Positions 39,658 through 50,229 of a DNA stretch of 51,346 nt are shown here, in pieces (the stretch's first letter is position 1; each line of letters starts with the position of its first letter). A program made the translations under genes and the position numbers. Origin of the DNA: an uncultured Pelagibacteraceae bacterium (GTDB taxonomy: Bacteria > Pseudomonadota > Alphaproteobacteria > Pelagibacterales > Pelagibacteraceae); NCBI GenBank assembly GCA_902569285.1, contig CACFTS010000004.1, positions 1 to 51,346 of the forward strand, written 5' to 3'. The notes under the pieces are model-generated. The model saw only the letters and a list, made by a program, of their open reading frames with translations, did no database searches and was not told where the DNA came from.

Positions 39658-39939
39658 GTATTAAGTGTTAATAACTTTATTTCATTTAAATTATTTTTAA
39701 TATTTTTAATATTTTTAAATTTATGTTGTAAAACATGGCTTTTATTAACATTATTAAACATGTGTATAAAGTTTTTCATATATTTTGATAATTTACTAAT
39801 AAGCTTCAATTTTACTTATATATTTAATAAATTTTAAGCTCTAAATGTTAATAAAAAGTTTATAAAATGTTTATAAAAATTAATCATCATTATTCACAAA
39901 TTATACTACAAATACTATCAATTATATTTAATTATTAAT
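39658..39939. other. oriC: Candidate chromosomal replication origin (oriC)
   Basis: Gap between divergent ppsR and hemE; TTATTCACA (39890-39898) and TTATACACA (complement of 39761-39769) match TTATNCACA; one-mismatch boxes at 39666-39674, 39742-39750, 39846-39854, 39868-39876; AT-only 9-mer repeat at 39697-39723. Confidence 0.8.
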
Positions 39940-40941
39940 ATGTCAGATATTAAAAAAGTAATAATTAATAAAAAAACAGACTTAAATCCTATATGGATAA
40001 TGAGACAGGCTGGTAGATATCTTCCTGAATTTAGAGAAATTAGAAAACAAAATACTGACTTTATAAAATTATGTTTAAATCAAGAATTATCATCTGAAAT
40101 AACATTACAACCATTAAAAAGATTTGATTTAGATGCTGCAATAATTTTTTCTGATATTTTAATGTTACCATATGGATTAAATCAAAAAGTAGAATTTAAA
40201 AAAAATTTTGGACCATTGTTAGGAGAATTAAATTTAAATGAAATTTTAAAGTTAGAAGAAATAGATTTTGTTCAAAAAATTTTACCTGTTTATAAAGCAA
40301 TAAATATTGTTAGTAAAAATCAACTTACTAAAAATAAAAGTACAATTGGCTTTGTTGGAGCGCCGTGGACATTATTAGTTTATATGATTAATAAACAATC
40401 TCCAAAATTAAAGTTAAAAAATGATTTTTTTAAAGATAATTTTTTAATAAAAAAAATATTAATTATTTTGGAAAAATTCTTAAAAGTTCACATTAAAAAT
40501 CAAATTGATAATGGTGCTGATATTATACAAATTTTTGATAGTTGGGCTGGATTATTAGAAAAAAAAGATTTACCAAATTATGTATATATTCCAACTTTAA
40601 ATTTAGTGGAATTTGTTAAGACTTTAGGAGTTCCAGTTATATGTTTTCCAAGAGGTATAAAAGATTATAAAAATTATTGTGAAACGGTTAAACCTGATGC
40701 TATCTGTATTGATTACGAAGTAGATCCTATACAAATTAGGAAAGAAATTACCATACCTGTTCAGGGTGGGCTAGATCCTAAAATTTTACTAACTGATAAA
40801 GACAATCTTGGTAAAGAAGCAAAAAAATATTTAGATATATTTAAAAATCATCCTTATATATTTAATTTGGGTCATGGAGTTTTGCCAGAAACCGACCCAA
40901 ATATGGTGGACTATCTTGTTAAAACAGTAAAAGATTATTAA
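39940..40941 (+). CDS. hemE: uroporphyrinogen decarboxylase
   Basis: PIWIMRQAGRYLPEFREIR, IIFSDILMLPYGL, IGFVGAPWTLLVYM, FNLGHGVLPETDP. Confidence 0.97.
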   Translation: MSDIKKVIINKKTDLNPIWIMRQAGRYLPEFREIRKQNTDFIKLCLNQELSSEITLQPLKRFDLDAAIIFSDILMLPYGLNQKVEFKKNFGPLLGELNLNEILKLEEIDFVQKILPVYKAINIVSKNQLTKNKSTIGFVGAPWTLLVYMINKQSPKLKLKNDFFKDNFLIKKILIILEKFLKVHIKNQIDNGADIIQIFDSWAGLLEKKDLPNYVYIPTLNLVEFVKTLGVPVICFPRGIKDYKNYCETVKPDAICIDYEVDPIQIRKEITIPVQGGLDPKILLTDKDNLGKEAKKYLDIFKNHPYIFNLGHGVLPETDPNMVDYLVKTVKDY

Positions 40942-41967
40942 ATGAAAAAAGCTATAATATTATTTAATTTAGGAGGTCCTGATAAATTAGAGAGTGTTGA
41001 ACCTTTCTTATTTAACTTATTTTATGATCCGGCAATACTAAATTTACCAAAGTTTTTAAGGTATCCTTTAGCAAAGTTAATATCTAATCGGAGAGCTCCG
41101 ATAGCAAAAAAAATTTATAAAGAACTTGATGGTTCTTCACCCATATTAAAACTAACAATAGACCAATCTAGTGCTTTAGAACAAAGACTTAATTACACTG
41201 ATAATAAAAATGAACACAAATGTTTTATTGTTATGAGATGCTGGAAACCAAGAGCAGATGATGTGATTAAAGATGTTATAAATTATAATCCGGACGAGAT
41301 AATATTATTGCCATTATATCCACAATATTCAGCGGCAACTTCGGGCTCTTCTATTAAAGAATGGAATGATGTGTGCAAAAAAAACAACTATGAGGTAAAA
41401 ACATCTACTATTTGTTGTTATCCTACTAACAGTCTTTTTGTTAAAAGTCATGTGATTGAAATAGAGAAAAAAATTAACAAATTAAAAAATTATAAATTAA
41501 TTTTTTCTGCACATGGATTGCCAGAAAAAAATATTAAAAAAGGAGATCCTTATCAGTGGCAAGTTGAACAATCTGTTGCAAGTATTGTTAAAAGTTTAAA
41601 TATAAATAACCTTGATTGGATTTTAAGTTATCAGAGTAGAGTTGGTCCTTTAAAATGGATTGGACCTTCAACAGATGATGTAATAATTGAAAATTCAAAA
41701 TTAGGAAAAAAAATAGTTATTGTACCCATAGCATTTGTTTCAGAACATTCAGAAACTCTAGTTGAACTTGATATTGAATATAAAGAATTAGCTAATAAAA
41801 ATGGATGCAAAGATTATATAAGAATTCCAGCGCTAGGAATAAATTCAGATTTTATTAATTCATTATCTACTTTGGTTATAAAGAAAGAAGAGAATAAATT
41901 TTCTGAAAATTTATATCCGCCAAAAACTCAATGTCCAAATCAATTTAAAAAATGTCCATGTTTATAA
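40942..41967 (+). CDS. hemH: ferrochelatase
   Basis: AIILFNLGGPDKLESVEPFLFNLFYDPAI, LLPLYPQYSAATSGS, FSAHGLPEK. Confidence 0.97.
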   Translation: MKKAIILFNLGGPDKLESVEPFLFNLFYDPAILNLPKFLRYPLAKLISNRRAPIAKKIYKELDGSSPILKLTIDQSSALEQRLNYTDNKNEHKCFIVMRCWKPRADDVIKDVINYNPDEIILLPLYPQYSAATSGSSIKEWNDVCKKNNYEVKTSTICCYPTNSLFVKSHVIEIEKKINKLKNYKLIFSAHGLPEKNIKKGDPYQWQVEQSVASIVKSLNINNLDWILSYQSRVGPLKWIGPSTDDVIIENSKLGKKIVIVPIAFVSEHSETLVELDIEYKELANKNGCKDYIRIPALGINSDFINSLSTLVIKKEENKFSENLYPPKTQCPNQFKKCPCL

Positions 41968-41968
41968 A

Positions 41969-42400
41969 ATGAATACATATTTATTATTTAAGAGCTTACA
42001 TTTAATTACTGTTATTTCATGGATGGCAGGTCTTTTGTATTTACCAAGAATTTTTGTTTATCATTCTGAAAATATTAATGAAACAATATCCACAGTATTT
42101 AAAATTATGGAAAGAAAGCTTTTTTATTATATTATGACACCTGCAATGATATTAAGTTGGTTTTTTGGTTTGTTGCTTATTTCAAAAATAGGATTCGATC
42201 AATTAACTAGTTTATGGCTTCAATTAAAATTAATATTTGTCGTTTTATTGACTGTTTATCATTTCTATCTAGGTTTTTTATTGGTTAAGTTTAAATTAGA
42301 TAAAAATGAAAAATCATCAAAATTTTATCGTTTTTTGAATGAAATACCTACATTATTGCTTATTTTGATAGTTTTTGTAGTAATTTTTAAGCCAATCTAG
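41969..42400 (+). CDS. hemJ: HemJ-type protoporphyrinogen oxidase (CopD-like membrane protein)
   Basis: SLHLITVISWMAGLLYLPRIFVYH; follows hemH. Confidence 0.88.
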   Translation: MNTYLLFKSLHLITVISWMAGLLYLPRIFVYHSENINETISTVFKIMERKLFYYIMTPAMILSWFFGLLLISKIGFDQLTSLWLQLKLIFVVLLTVYHFYLGFLLVKFKLDKNEKSSKFYRFLNEIPTLLLILIVFVVIFKPI

Positions 42401-42466
42401 GGTTGAATTATAATTAATAGTATATATATTTAATTCATTCATTAAGTCCTTAATAAATTTCAAATC

Positions 42467-43735
42467 ATGAACATTCAAGAATTAAAATTAAAATCATCTG
42501 AACAGCTTATTACTCAAGCAGAGGAACTTGGTATAGAAAACGCTAGTACTTTAAGAAAACAGGAAATACTTTTTGCAATCTTAAAAAAAGTAGCTGAAAA
42601 AGAAGAAATTACTGGAGCGGGAGTACTACAATTGCTTCAGGATGGTTTTGGTTTTCTAAGAGCAATGGAGTCAAATTATCTTCCTGGACCAGATGATATT
42701 TATGTAAGTCCAAGTCAAATTAGAAAATTTGGTTTAAGAACAGGAGATACTGTTGAAGGTCCAGTGAGGGCACCAAAAGAAGGTGAAAGATACTTTGCTT
42801 TACTTCAAGTAAGTAAAATTAATTTTGAAGAGCCTGAAAAATCTAGACATAAAATAGCATTTGATAACTTAACACCTCTTTATCCAGACAAACAACTTGT
42901 TATGGAAGTGGAAATAACAAAACCAGATAAAAAACAAGATTTAACTCCAAGATTAATAGATTTGGTAAGTCCCATTGGTAAAGGACAAAGGTCTATTATT
43001 ATTTCACCTCCTAAAGCAGGTAAAACAATGATTTTGCAAAGTATAGCAAACTCAATAGCTAAAAATTATCCAGAATGTTATTTGATGGTATTATTGATTG
43101 ATGAACGGCCTGAAGAGGTAACAGATATGCAGAGAACTGTTAAAGGTGAGGTAATTAGTTCTACCTTTGATGAACCAGCACAACGTCATGTTGCTGTTGC
43201 TGAGATGGTCATAGAAAAAGCTAAAAGATTAACAGAACATAAAAAAGATGTAGTTATACTTTTAGATTCAATAACAAGATTGGGTAGAGCTTACAATGCC
43301 GTAATACCAAGCTCAGGTAAAGTTTTAACTGGAGGTGTTGATGCGAATGCTTTACAGAGACCAAAAAGATTTTTTGGTGCCGCAAGAAATATTGAAGAAG
43401 GTGGATCATTAACGATTATCTCTACAGCATTAATTGATACTGGAAGTAGAATGGATGAAGTAATTTTTGAGGAGTTTAAGGGAACAGGAAATAGTGAAAC
43501 CGTTTTAGATAGAAAAATAGCTGATAAAAGAATATATCCAGCAATTGATATTACAAAATCAGGAACAAGACGAGAAGAATTATTATTTGATAAAAATGAT
43601 TTACAAAAAATGAATGTGTTAAGAAGAATAATAGCTCCAATGGGTACAATGGATGCGATCGAATTTATTAACTCTAAATTAAAAGATACAAAAAATAATG
43701 CTGAGTTCTTTAACTCAATGAATAAGCCTGCTTAA
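42467..43735 (+). CDS. rho: transcription termination factor Rho
   Basis: [63 protein letters not shown]. Confidence 0.98.
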   Translation: MNIQELKLKSSEQLITQAEELGIENASTLRKQEILFAILKKVAEKEEITGAGVLQLLQDGFGFLRAMESNYLPGPDDIYVSPSQIRKFGLRTGDTVEGPVRAPKEGERYFALLQVSKINFEEPEKSRHKIAFDNLTPLYPDKQLVMEVEITKPDKKQDLTPRLIDLVSPIGKGQRSIIISPPKAGKTMILQSIANSIAKNYPECYLMVLLIDERPEEVTDMQRTVKGEVISSTFDEPAQRHVAVAEMVIEKAKRLTEHKKDVVILLDSITRLGRAYNAVIPSSGKVLTGGVDANALQRPKRFFGAARNIEEGGSLTIISTALIDTGSRMDEVIFEEFKGTGNSETVLDRKIADKRIYPAIDITKSGTRREELLFDKNDLQKMNVLRRIIAPMGTMDAIEFINSKLKDTKNNAEFFNSMNKPA

Positions 43736-43744
43736 ATTTAATTA

Positions 43745-45427
43745 ATGGTATCAATTCAAAATTTAGAATTTGAATTACAAGAATTATTTGAAAAACAAAA
43801 TTATTCAAAAATAATATCTGAAATAACTTCTAAAACCAAAGAAAATGAGAGAAATGCCGGATTATTTGTTTTATTGGGTATAAGTAGAATTTCTCTTAAT
43901 AAAAATAAAAACAAAAATGAAGTTAATATAGCCGTTAGTGATTTTAAAAAGGGATATCTTAAAGAAAAAGAGTCTGTTAATGGTCTGAATGCTTTAACAA
44001 ATTTTGTTATTTCAAGTGCAATTCTTAGTGATTTTGAAAATTCAGATGTAGATTTTGATGAGATAATAAGTTTTTATAAAAAATCTCCTCAATTTTTCCA
44101 GGATAAAAGACCCATAAATATTGCTATGACTATGGTTTATAAAAGATTAAATGATTACAAAGGTATGTTATTTCATCTTGAAAAAATAATTAAATCTAAT
44201 GATTTTATTGTTCAAGATTTGTGTAATTATGGTTATTGGAGATGCTTTGATAAAAATTGGTCTCAGCCTGATTTTTTTGAATTTGGTAAGTTTTTAAATG
44301 ATAATTTAAATGAATATACTCAAGATGAAGTTGTTAAATTATCTAATAAAAAAAATAAGAAAATTAAAATTGGAATTTTATCTTCTGATATTAAAGACGC
44401 ACACTCTGTAACTTATTTTCTAAAAACCATATTATTAAATTATGATAAAGAAAAGTTTGAGATTGTTTTATTTTTAAATCAGATACACGAAGATATTACA
44501 ACTAATGAAATTTCCTGCTTAGTAGATAAAGTAATTAATGTTGGAAAACTTAATGATTTAAAAGCCTTTAATACCATCAGAGAATTTAATTTAGAAATAA
44601 TGATAGATATAATGGGTTATACATCAAGAAATAGAATAGAGTTATTTAAGAATAGAATGGCAAAAAAACAGGCTATTTGGATGGGTTATTGTAATACCAC
44701 AGGCGTAAAAAATATGGATTACATCATCACAGATCCTAATCTTATTTATGAGAATGAGAAAAATTTATACTCTGAAGAAGTTATATATCTTCCAGAAATT
44801 TGGAACTGTCATTCTGGATTTAACTTTAAAAGAAAGGAAAATTTACCCCCAATAATTAAAAATAATTTTATAACTTTTGGTTCTTTTAATAATCCCGCTA
44901 AAATGAATGAGACTGTAATTGATTGTTGGGCAAATATTTTAAAAAATATAAAGAATTCAAAGTTAATAATTAAATGCGCAAATAAAAAAAGAAAATTAGA
45001 TAGAATTGAAAAACTATTTAAAACAAGAGGTGTTTTGGACTCAGTGATTTTTTATACTAGAATAGATAAAGTTGAAGATCATCTTAATTTGTATAAAGAA
45101 ATAGATATAGCACTAGATACTTTCCCGTATAATGGTGTGACAACTTCATTTGAAGCTATTTGGATGGGCGTACCTGTACTTACAATGGCTGGTTATAATT
45201 TTAATTCAAGATGTGGTGAGTCAATAAATAAAAATTTAAATATGGAATATTTGATTGCTCAAAATGAAGATGAATATGTGACTAAAGCTCTAGAGTTAAA
45301 TAGTGATTTAGATAAATATTATGAAATAAGAAAAAAAATATTCAAAAATTCTGAAAATAGTGCATTATTTAATCGCGATTCTTTTTCAAAGAATTTTTTT
45401 AAGGCTATAGAAAAGATAATCAATTAA
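43745..45427 (+). CDS. SPINDLY/O-GlcNAc transferase-like glycosyltransferase
   Basis: KIGILSSDIKDAHSVTYFLKTIL, EIMIDIMGYTSRNRIELFKNRMAKKQAIWMGYCNTTGVKNMDYIITD, ALDTFPYNGVTTSFEAIWMGVPVLTMAG. Confidence 0.88.
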   Translation: MVSIQNLEFELQELFEKQNYSKIISEITSKTKENERNAGLFVLLGISRISLNKNKNKNEVNIAVSDFKKGYLKEKESVNGLNALTNFVISSAILSDFENSDVDFDEIISFYKKSPQFFQDKRPINIAMTMVYKRLNDYKGMLFHLEKIIKSNDFIVQDLCNYGYWRCFDKNWSQPDFFEFGKFLNDNLNEYTQDEVVKLSNKKNKKIKIGILSSDIKDAHSVTYFLKTILLNYDKEKFEIVLFLNQIHEDITTNEISCLVDKVINVGKLNDLKAFNTIREFNLEIMIDIMGYTSRNRIELFKNRMAKKQAIWMGYCNTTGVKNMDYIITDPNLIYENEKNLYSEEVIYLPEIWNCHSGFNFKRKENLPPIIKNNFITFGSFNNPAKMNETVIDCWANILKNIKNSKLIIKCANKKRKLDRIEKLFKTRGVLDSVIFYTRIDKVEDHLNLYKEIDIALDTFPYNGVTTSFEAIWMGVPVLTMAGYNFNSRCGESINKNLNMEYLIAQNEDEYVTKALELNSDLDKYYEIRKKIFKNSENSALFNRDSFSKNFFKAIEKIIN

Positions 45428-45472
45428 AAATATTTAATTTTGATATTTTAATAATATATTTATACTCATGTT

Positions 45473-46804
45473 ATGACGATCTATGCACTTTCATCAGGAC
45501 CCGGCATATCAGGCGTGGCTATCATTCGAATTTCAGGGCCAGAGGCTGCAAAAGTAATTAAATCCCTTACTGGTAAGGAAATACCCAAGCCAAGAATGGC
45601 AACCCTAACAAAAATAAACAATATCAACACTTCTGAGCTAATTGATGAGGGAATAATAATCTGGTTTCCTGGGCCTGAGAGCTACACAGGTGAGGATATG
45701 GTTGAAATACATATACATGGAAGCAAAGCTGTAATATTGGCTCTACAAAATGAGATTGGTAAAGTAAAAAATTGTCGTTTAGCTGCACCAGGAGAATTCA
45801 CAAAACTTGCTTTCCAAAATGGAAAAATAAATTTACTTAAAGCCGAAAGCATAGCCGACTTAATCTCTGCAGAAACTGAAATTCAGAGATTGCAAGCTGT
45901 TAAAATTATGAAAGGTAAGTCGTCAGAGAAATTTAATCAGTTAAGAGAAAAATTATTAAAACTTTTATCATTTATTGAAGCTAAAATAGATTTTCCAGAA
46001 GAAGATCTACCAGATGAAAATATTAAAAAAATAAAAAAAGATTCTACAGATGTTTTAAATGAAATAAAAAAAATATTAGACGATCAAAAAGTCGGTGAAA
46101 TAATTCGTGAAGGTTTCAAAATTGCTATTATAGGTCCAACTAATGCAGGTAAGTCTAGCTTATTAAATAATTTATCTAATAGAGAAGTCGCTATAGTTTC
46201 CGAAATTGCAGGAACAACAAGAGACGTGATTGAAACTCATTTAAATTTAGATGGCTATCCTGTTGTTATTTCAGATACTGCAGGCATGAGAGAATCAAAG
46301 GATGAGATAGAAAAGAAAGGTATTAAATTATCATTGGATAGAGCTGAAAATGCAGATTTAAAGCTAGTCGTAGTTGATGCTAAAAGTATTGATTTAAGCG
46401 CTTTTTCAAATGATTTATTAAAAAATAATGCAATTTTAGTTATTAATAAGTCTGATTTATTGAAAAATGAATTAGATCCAGAGGTAACTAAATTAGAGCA
46501 TGTTTTAATTTCATTAAAAGAAAATTATAATATTGATAAATTAATTTTAAAAATAAAGAATATTTTAAAAAATAAATTTATATCAGAAGAAGATATTCTA
46601 ATTACAAGAGAGAGACATAGACAACATTTGGTTCAGTGTGGAGATCATCTAAAAAATTTTTTAGATAAAAATGATAAAAAAAATTTTGATAAAGCTGCTG
46701 AAGATTTAAGATTAGCTACTAGACATTTAGGCATGATTGTTGGAAAAGTCGATGTAGAGGAGATATTAGGAAGTATTTTTAACGATTTTTGTATTGGAAA
46801 ATAA
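45473..46804 (+). CDS. mnmE: tRNA uridine-5-carboxymethylaminomethyl(34) synthesis GTPase MnmE
   Basis: TIYALSSGPGISGVAIIRISG, IIGPTNAGKSSLLNNL, AGTTRDVIETHL, C-terminal FCIGK. Confidence 0.97.
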   Translation: MTIYALSSGPGISGVAIIRISGPEAAKVIKSLTGKEIPKPRMATLTKINNINTSELIDEGIIIWFPGPESYTGEDMVEIHIHGSKAVILALQNEIGKVKNCRLAAPGEFTKLAFQNGKINLLKAESIADLISAETEIQRLQAVKIMKGKSSEKFNQLREKLLKLLSFIEAKIDFPEEDLPDENIKKIKKDSTDVLNEIKKILDDQKVGEIIREGFKIAIIGPTNAGKSSLLNNLSNREVAIVSEIAGTTRDVIETHLNLDGYPVVISDTAGMRESKDEIEKKGIKLSLDRAENADLKLVVVDAKSIDLSAFSNDLLKNNAILVINKSDLLKNELDPEVTKLEHVLISLKENYNIDKLILKIKNILKNKFISEEDILITRERHRQHLVQCGDHLKNFLDKNDKKNFDKAAEDLRLATRHLGMIVGKVDVEEILGSIFNDFCIGK

Positions 46805-46919
46805 TGTCGTTTTTACTGTGTTTTTGATATTTTTTTTCAATTTTAGTCGATAAATAAGGCTTATTTAGCAAAAAAAACTGAAATCTTGTAAATATTTTAA
46901 TCGAATATAAATTTAGTTC

Positions 46920-48791
46920 ATGAAAAATGAATTATCTTTTGATGTTGTTGTGATTGGTGGAGGTCATGCTGGATGCGAAGCAGCAACAGCATCAGCACGT
47001 CTCGGAATTAATACTGCCTTATTCACTCATAATAAAAATACCATAGGAGAAATGTCATGCAACCCAGCTATTGGTGGTTTAGGAAAAGGTCACTTAGTAA
47101 GAGAGATTGATGCTCTGGATGGGGTTATGGGTGAGGTAGCAGATAAGTCTGGAATACAATTTAGACTACTAAATAGAAGTAGAGGTCCAGCGGTAAGAGG
47201 ACCAAGAACTCAATCTGACAGATCATTATACCGTAAATTTATGCAGGAAAAACTTGTAAACTACTGTAATTTAAGCATTTTTTCAGATCCTGTTGTTAAG
47301 TTTATTTTTAATAATAATGAAATAAGTGGATTTATAACATTAAAAGGTAACAAAGTAAGTTGTAACAAGTTAATTCTTACAACAGGGACATTTTTAAATG
47401 GCTTGATACATATAGGTGATGAGAGAACCCCTGCAGGTCGATTTAATGAAAAACCAAGTATGGGTTTAAGTGAACAATTAGAAAAATATAATTTCAAAAT
47501 TGGAAGACTAAAGACAGGTACACCTCCTAGATTAGATTCCAGAACAATTAATTTTAAAAATTTAGAAAAGCAATTTGCTGACGATGATCCATATTTTTTT
47601 TCTTTCTTAACTAAAAAAAATTTAAACAAACAAGTGTCCTGTTCGATGACTTATACGAATGAAAAGGTTCATAAGATTATTGAAAATAATTTATCTAAAA
47701 GTGCTATGTACTCTGGGAGCATACAGGGTGTTGGTCCAAGGTATTGTCCTTCAATAGAGGATAAAATAGTAAAATTTTCTGATAAGACTAGACATCAAAT
47801 CTTTTTAGAGCCAGAGGGCCTTAATGATCATACTATTTACCCTAATGGTATATCAACTTCACTACCTGAGGTAGTACAATATGAAATACTCAATAATATC
47901 AATGGTTTAGAAAATGCTAAAATTATTAGACCAGGATACGCTATAGAATACGACTATATTGATCCTAGAGAACTATTTTTGACATTAGAGACGAAAAAAA
48001 TAAAAAATTTATATCTTGCAGGTCAAATCAATGGAACTACAGGGTATGAGGAAGCGGCTGCACAAGGTCTTATAGCAGGAATAAACGCTGCTCTGTCCTT
48101 AAAAAACATGGAGCCTTTTATCCTAGATAGATCAGATGCATATATTGGAGTAATGATAGATGATTTAGTCACTAAAGGTGTTGCTGAGCCTTATAGAATG
48201 TTTACATCTCGAGCTGAGTACAGATTAAGCCTCAGATCTGACAATGCTGATTTAAGACTAACACATAAGGGAATTCAGATTGGTTTAGTATCTAATAGTA
48301 GAAAAGAGATATTTGAGGATAAATTTGCCAAACTTAGTAAAATTTCTCTTCAGATGGCTAGTTTAAATATTTCCCCATCAAAAGCAGATAAATATAATAT
48401 AAAAATAGCGAAAGATGGTATTTTTAGAAGTGCTGAAGAGATTTTAACTCAAAAAGACGTAGATATGAAAAAAATAAGGAATATTTGGCCTGAAATTCTT
48501 AATCATGGCATTGAGATTGATGAGCAGATTGAGATTAACTCACATTATAGAGGATATCTGAAAAAGCAAAAAGCCGATATCTTAGCTTTCAAAAGAGATG
48601 AGAACTTATCTATACCAGATAATATTGATTATGATCAATTCTCAGGCTTATCTAACGAGGTAAAAGCCAAATTCAAGCAAATTAAGCCTAAAACTATGGG
48701 TCAAGCCCTTAGAATTGATGGAATTACACCAGCAGCGGTATATATTTTGTTGTCACATGTTAAAAGAAGGTCTATTAAGCATATAGCTTAA
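46920..48791 (+). CDS. mnmG: tRNA uridine-5-carboxymethylaminomethyl(34) synthesis enzyme MnmG
   Basis: [57 protein letters not shown]. Confidence 0.98.
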   Translation: MKNELSFDVVVIGGGHAGCEAATASARLGINTALFTHNKNTIGEMSCNPAIGGLGKGHLVREIDALDGVMGEVADKSGIQFRLLNRSRGPAVRGPRTQSDRSLYRKFMQEKLVNYCNLSIFSDPVVKFIFNNNEISGFITLKGNKVSCNKLILTTGTFLNGLIHIGDERTPAGRFNEKPSMGLSEQLEKYNFKIGRLKTGTPPRLDSRTINFKNLEKQFADDDPYFFSFLTKKNLNKQVSCSMTYTNEKVHKIIENNLSKSAMYSGSIQGVGPRYCPSIEDKIVKFSDKTRHQIFLEPEGLNDHTIYPNGISTSLPEVVQYEILNNINGLENAKIIRPGYAIEYDYIDPRELFLTLETKKIKNLYLAGQINGTTGYEEAAAQGLIAGINAALSLKNMEPFILDRSDAYIGVMIDDLVTKGVAEPYRMFTSRAEYRLSLRSDNADLRLTHKGIQIGLVSNSRKEIFEDKFAKLSKISLQMASLNISPSKADKYNIKIAKDGIFRSAEEILTQKDVDMKKIRNIWPEILNHGIEIDEQIEINSHYRGYLKKQKADILAFKRDENLSIPDNIDYDQFSGLSNEVKAKFKQIKPKTMGQALRIDGITPAAVYILLSHVKRRSIKHIA

Positions 48792-49438
48792 TGGATAATC
48801 AAATTTTAAATTCTTACTCAAAAATATCAAACTTGAATGTTTCACGTGAAACTTGTAATGAGCTTGAAAGCTTAATTTCAATGATTCAAAAAAAAAACAA
48901 AGAAATTAATATTATAAGTAAAAAAATGAGTGAAAAAGAGGCTATAAGGGAGCGTCATATAATAGATTGTGCGCAAATAATTGATTTTATTGATTTAAAT
49001 AGTAATACAACCTCAGATTTAGGAACAGGAGCTGGTATGCCAGGATTAATCGTTGCGATAGTGATTAAAAATTTAAAAAATAGTATGAAAATTAACCTAT
49101 ATGAAAAAAGCTACCATAAATGCCTTTTTTTAAAAGAAGTTTCAAAAAAATTGAATTTAAATACTGATGTAATTCAAAAAGACATTTTTACGGTTAAAAA
49201 TATTGAAACAGGAACAATAATTTCGAGAGCTTTTAAACCAATGCCAGTAATTCTTGATTTAGTAAATCAAAATTTTAGAAAATACAAAAACATAATTTTG
49301 TTCATGGGTAGCACAGGAAGAAAAATTTTAAACAATACACTCAAAGAGTGGGATTTAGATTATGAAGAAAAAAAAAGTTTAACTAGTGATGAGTCTTTTA
49401 TATTAAATATTAAAAAAATTAAAAAAAAAGTTTCGTGA
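48791..49438 (+). CDS. rsmG: 16S rRNA (guanine-N7) methyltransferase RsmG
   Basis: ERHIIDCAQIIDFI, SDLGTGAGMPGLIVAIV; between mnmG and parA. Confidence 0.95.
   Translation: MDNQILNSYSKISNLNVSRETCNELESLISMIQKKNKEINIISKKMSEKEAIRERHIIDCAQIIDFIDLNSNTTSDLGTGAGMPGLIVAIVIKNLKNSMKINLYEKSYHKCLFLKEVSKKLNLNTDVIQKDIFTVKNIETGTIISRAFKPMPVILDLVNQNFRKYKNIILFMGSTGRKILNNTLKEWDLDYEEKKSLTSDESFILNIKKIKKKVS
48838..48853. promoter_or_regulatory. parS: parS centromere site inside rsmG
   Basis: TGTTTCACGTGAAACT, 15/16 match to TGTTTCACGTGAAACA; parAB directly downstream. Confidence 0.95.
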
Positions 49439-50229
49439 AAATAATTTCAATAATAAATCAAAAGGGTGGAGTAGGTAAAACAACAACAGTTATAAATCTG
49501 GCTTCGGCATTATCTCAACAAAAAAAAAAAATTTTAGTAATTGATCTAGACCCGCAAGGAAATGCTACAACAGGATTGGGATTATCTAATACTGAAAAAT
49601 CAGATCAAACGATATATGGAATTTTAAATGGAACAATGACAATCTCAGATGTAATCAAGAAAACAAAATTTGAAAATTTAGATTTAATCTCTTCAAACGT
49701 AGACTTATCAGGATTGGAGATAGAAACAGCAGGGGATAGTGATAGAGCCTTTATTTTGAAGAGTAAATTAACCGCGTATTTAAAAGATTCTAGAACATTA
49801 TATGATTATATTCTAATAGACTGTCCACCATCTTTGAGCCTGTTAACTGTGATGGCTTTAGTATCCTCAAATTCACTTTTGGTTCCCCTTCAGACAGAAT
49901 TTTTTGCTTTAGAGGGTTTAACTCAGCTTATGAAAACTATTGAAAGAATAAAAGTTAATCTAAATCCTGATTTAACAATACAAGGAATACTTTTAACGAT
50001 GTATGACAGAAGAAATAAATTATCTTCTCAAGTTGAAGCAGAAGCAAGAAATTATTTTAAGGACAAAGTTTATCGAACAGTAATACCAAGAAATGTTAGA
50101 TTATCTGAAGCACCCTCACATGGTGTACCAGTTTTGGTATATGATAAAAATTGTCCTGGAAGTAAATCATATTATAGTTTTACAGATGAATTTGTTAATC
50201 AAGAGAGCAACATTGGGAGTGCTGCATAA
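49435..50229 (+). CDS. parA: chromosome partitioning ATPase ParA
   Basis: IISIINQKGGVGKTTTVINLASAL, VIDLDPQGNATTGLG. Confidence 0.97.
   Translation: MKIISIINQKGGVGKTTTVINLASALSQQKKKILVIDLDPQGNATTGLGLSNTEKSDQTIYGILNGTMTISDVIKKTKFENLDLISSNVDLSGLEIETAGDSDRAFILKSKLTAYLKDSRTLYDYILIDCPPSLSLLTVMALVSSNSLLVPLQTEFFALEGLTQLMKTIERIKVNLNPDLTIQGILLTMYDRRNKLSSQVEAEARNYFKDKVYRTVIPRNVRLSEAPSHGVPVLVYDKNCPGSKSYYSFTDEFVNQESNIGSAA

Noticed and set aside
39640-39837. 65-aa plus-strand ORF over the ppsR-hemE gap
   Set aside because: Low-complexity F/I/L/N translation of AT-rich DNA that overlaps the ppsR start and the candidate oriC.
47261-47629. 122-aa minus-strand ORF
   Set aside because: Antisense to mnmG.
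49428-49441. Second parS-like element (agtttcgtgaaaat) at the rsmG/parA junction
   Set aside because: Lacks the central CACGTG and is not palindromic.
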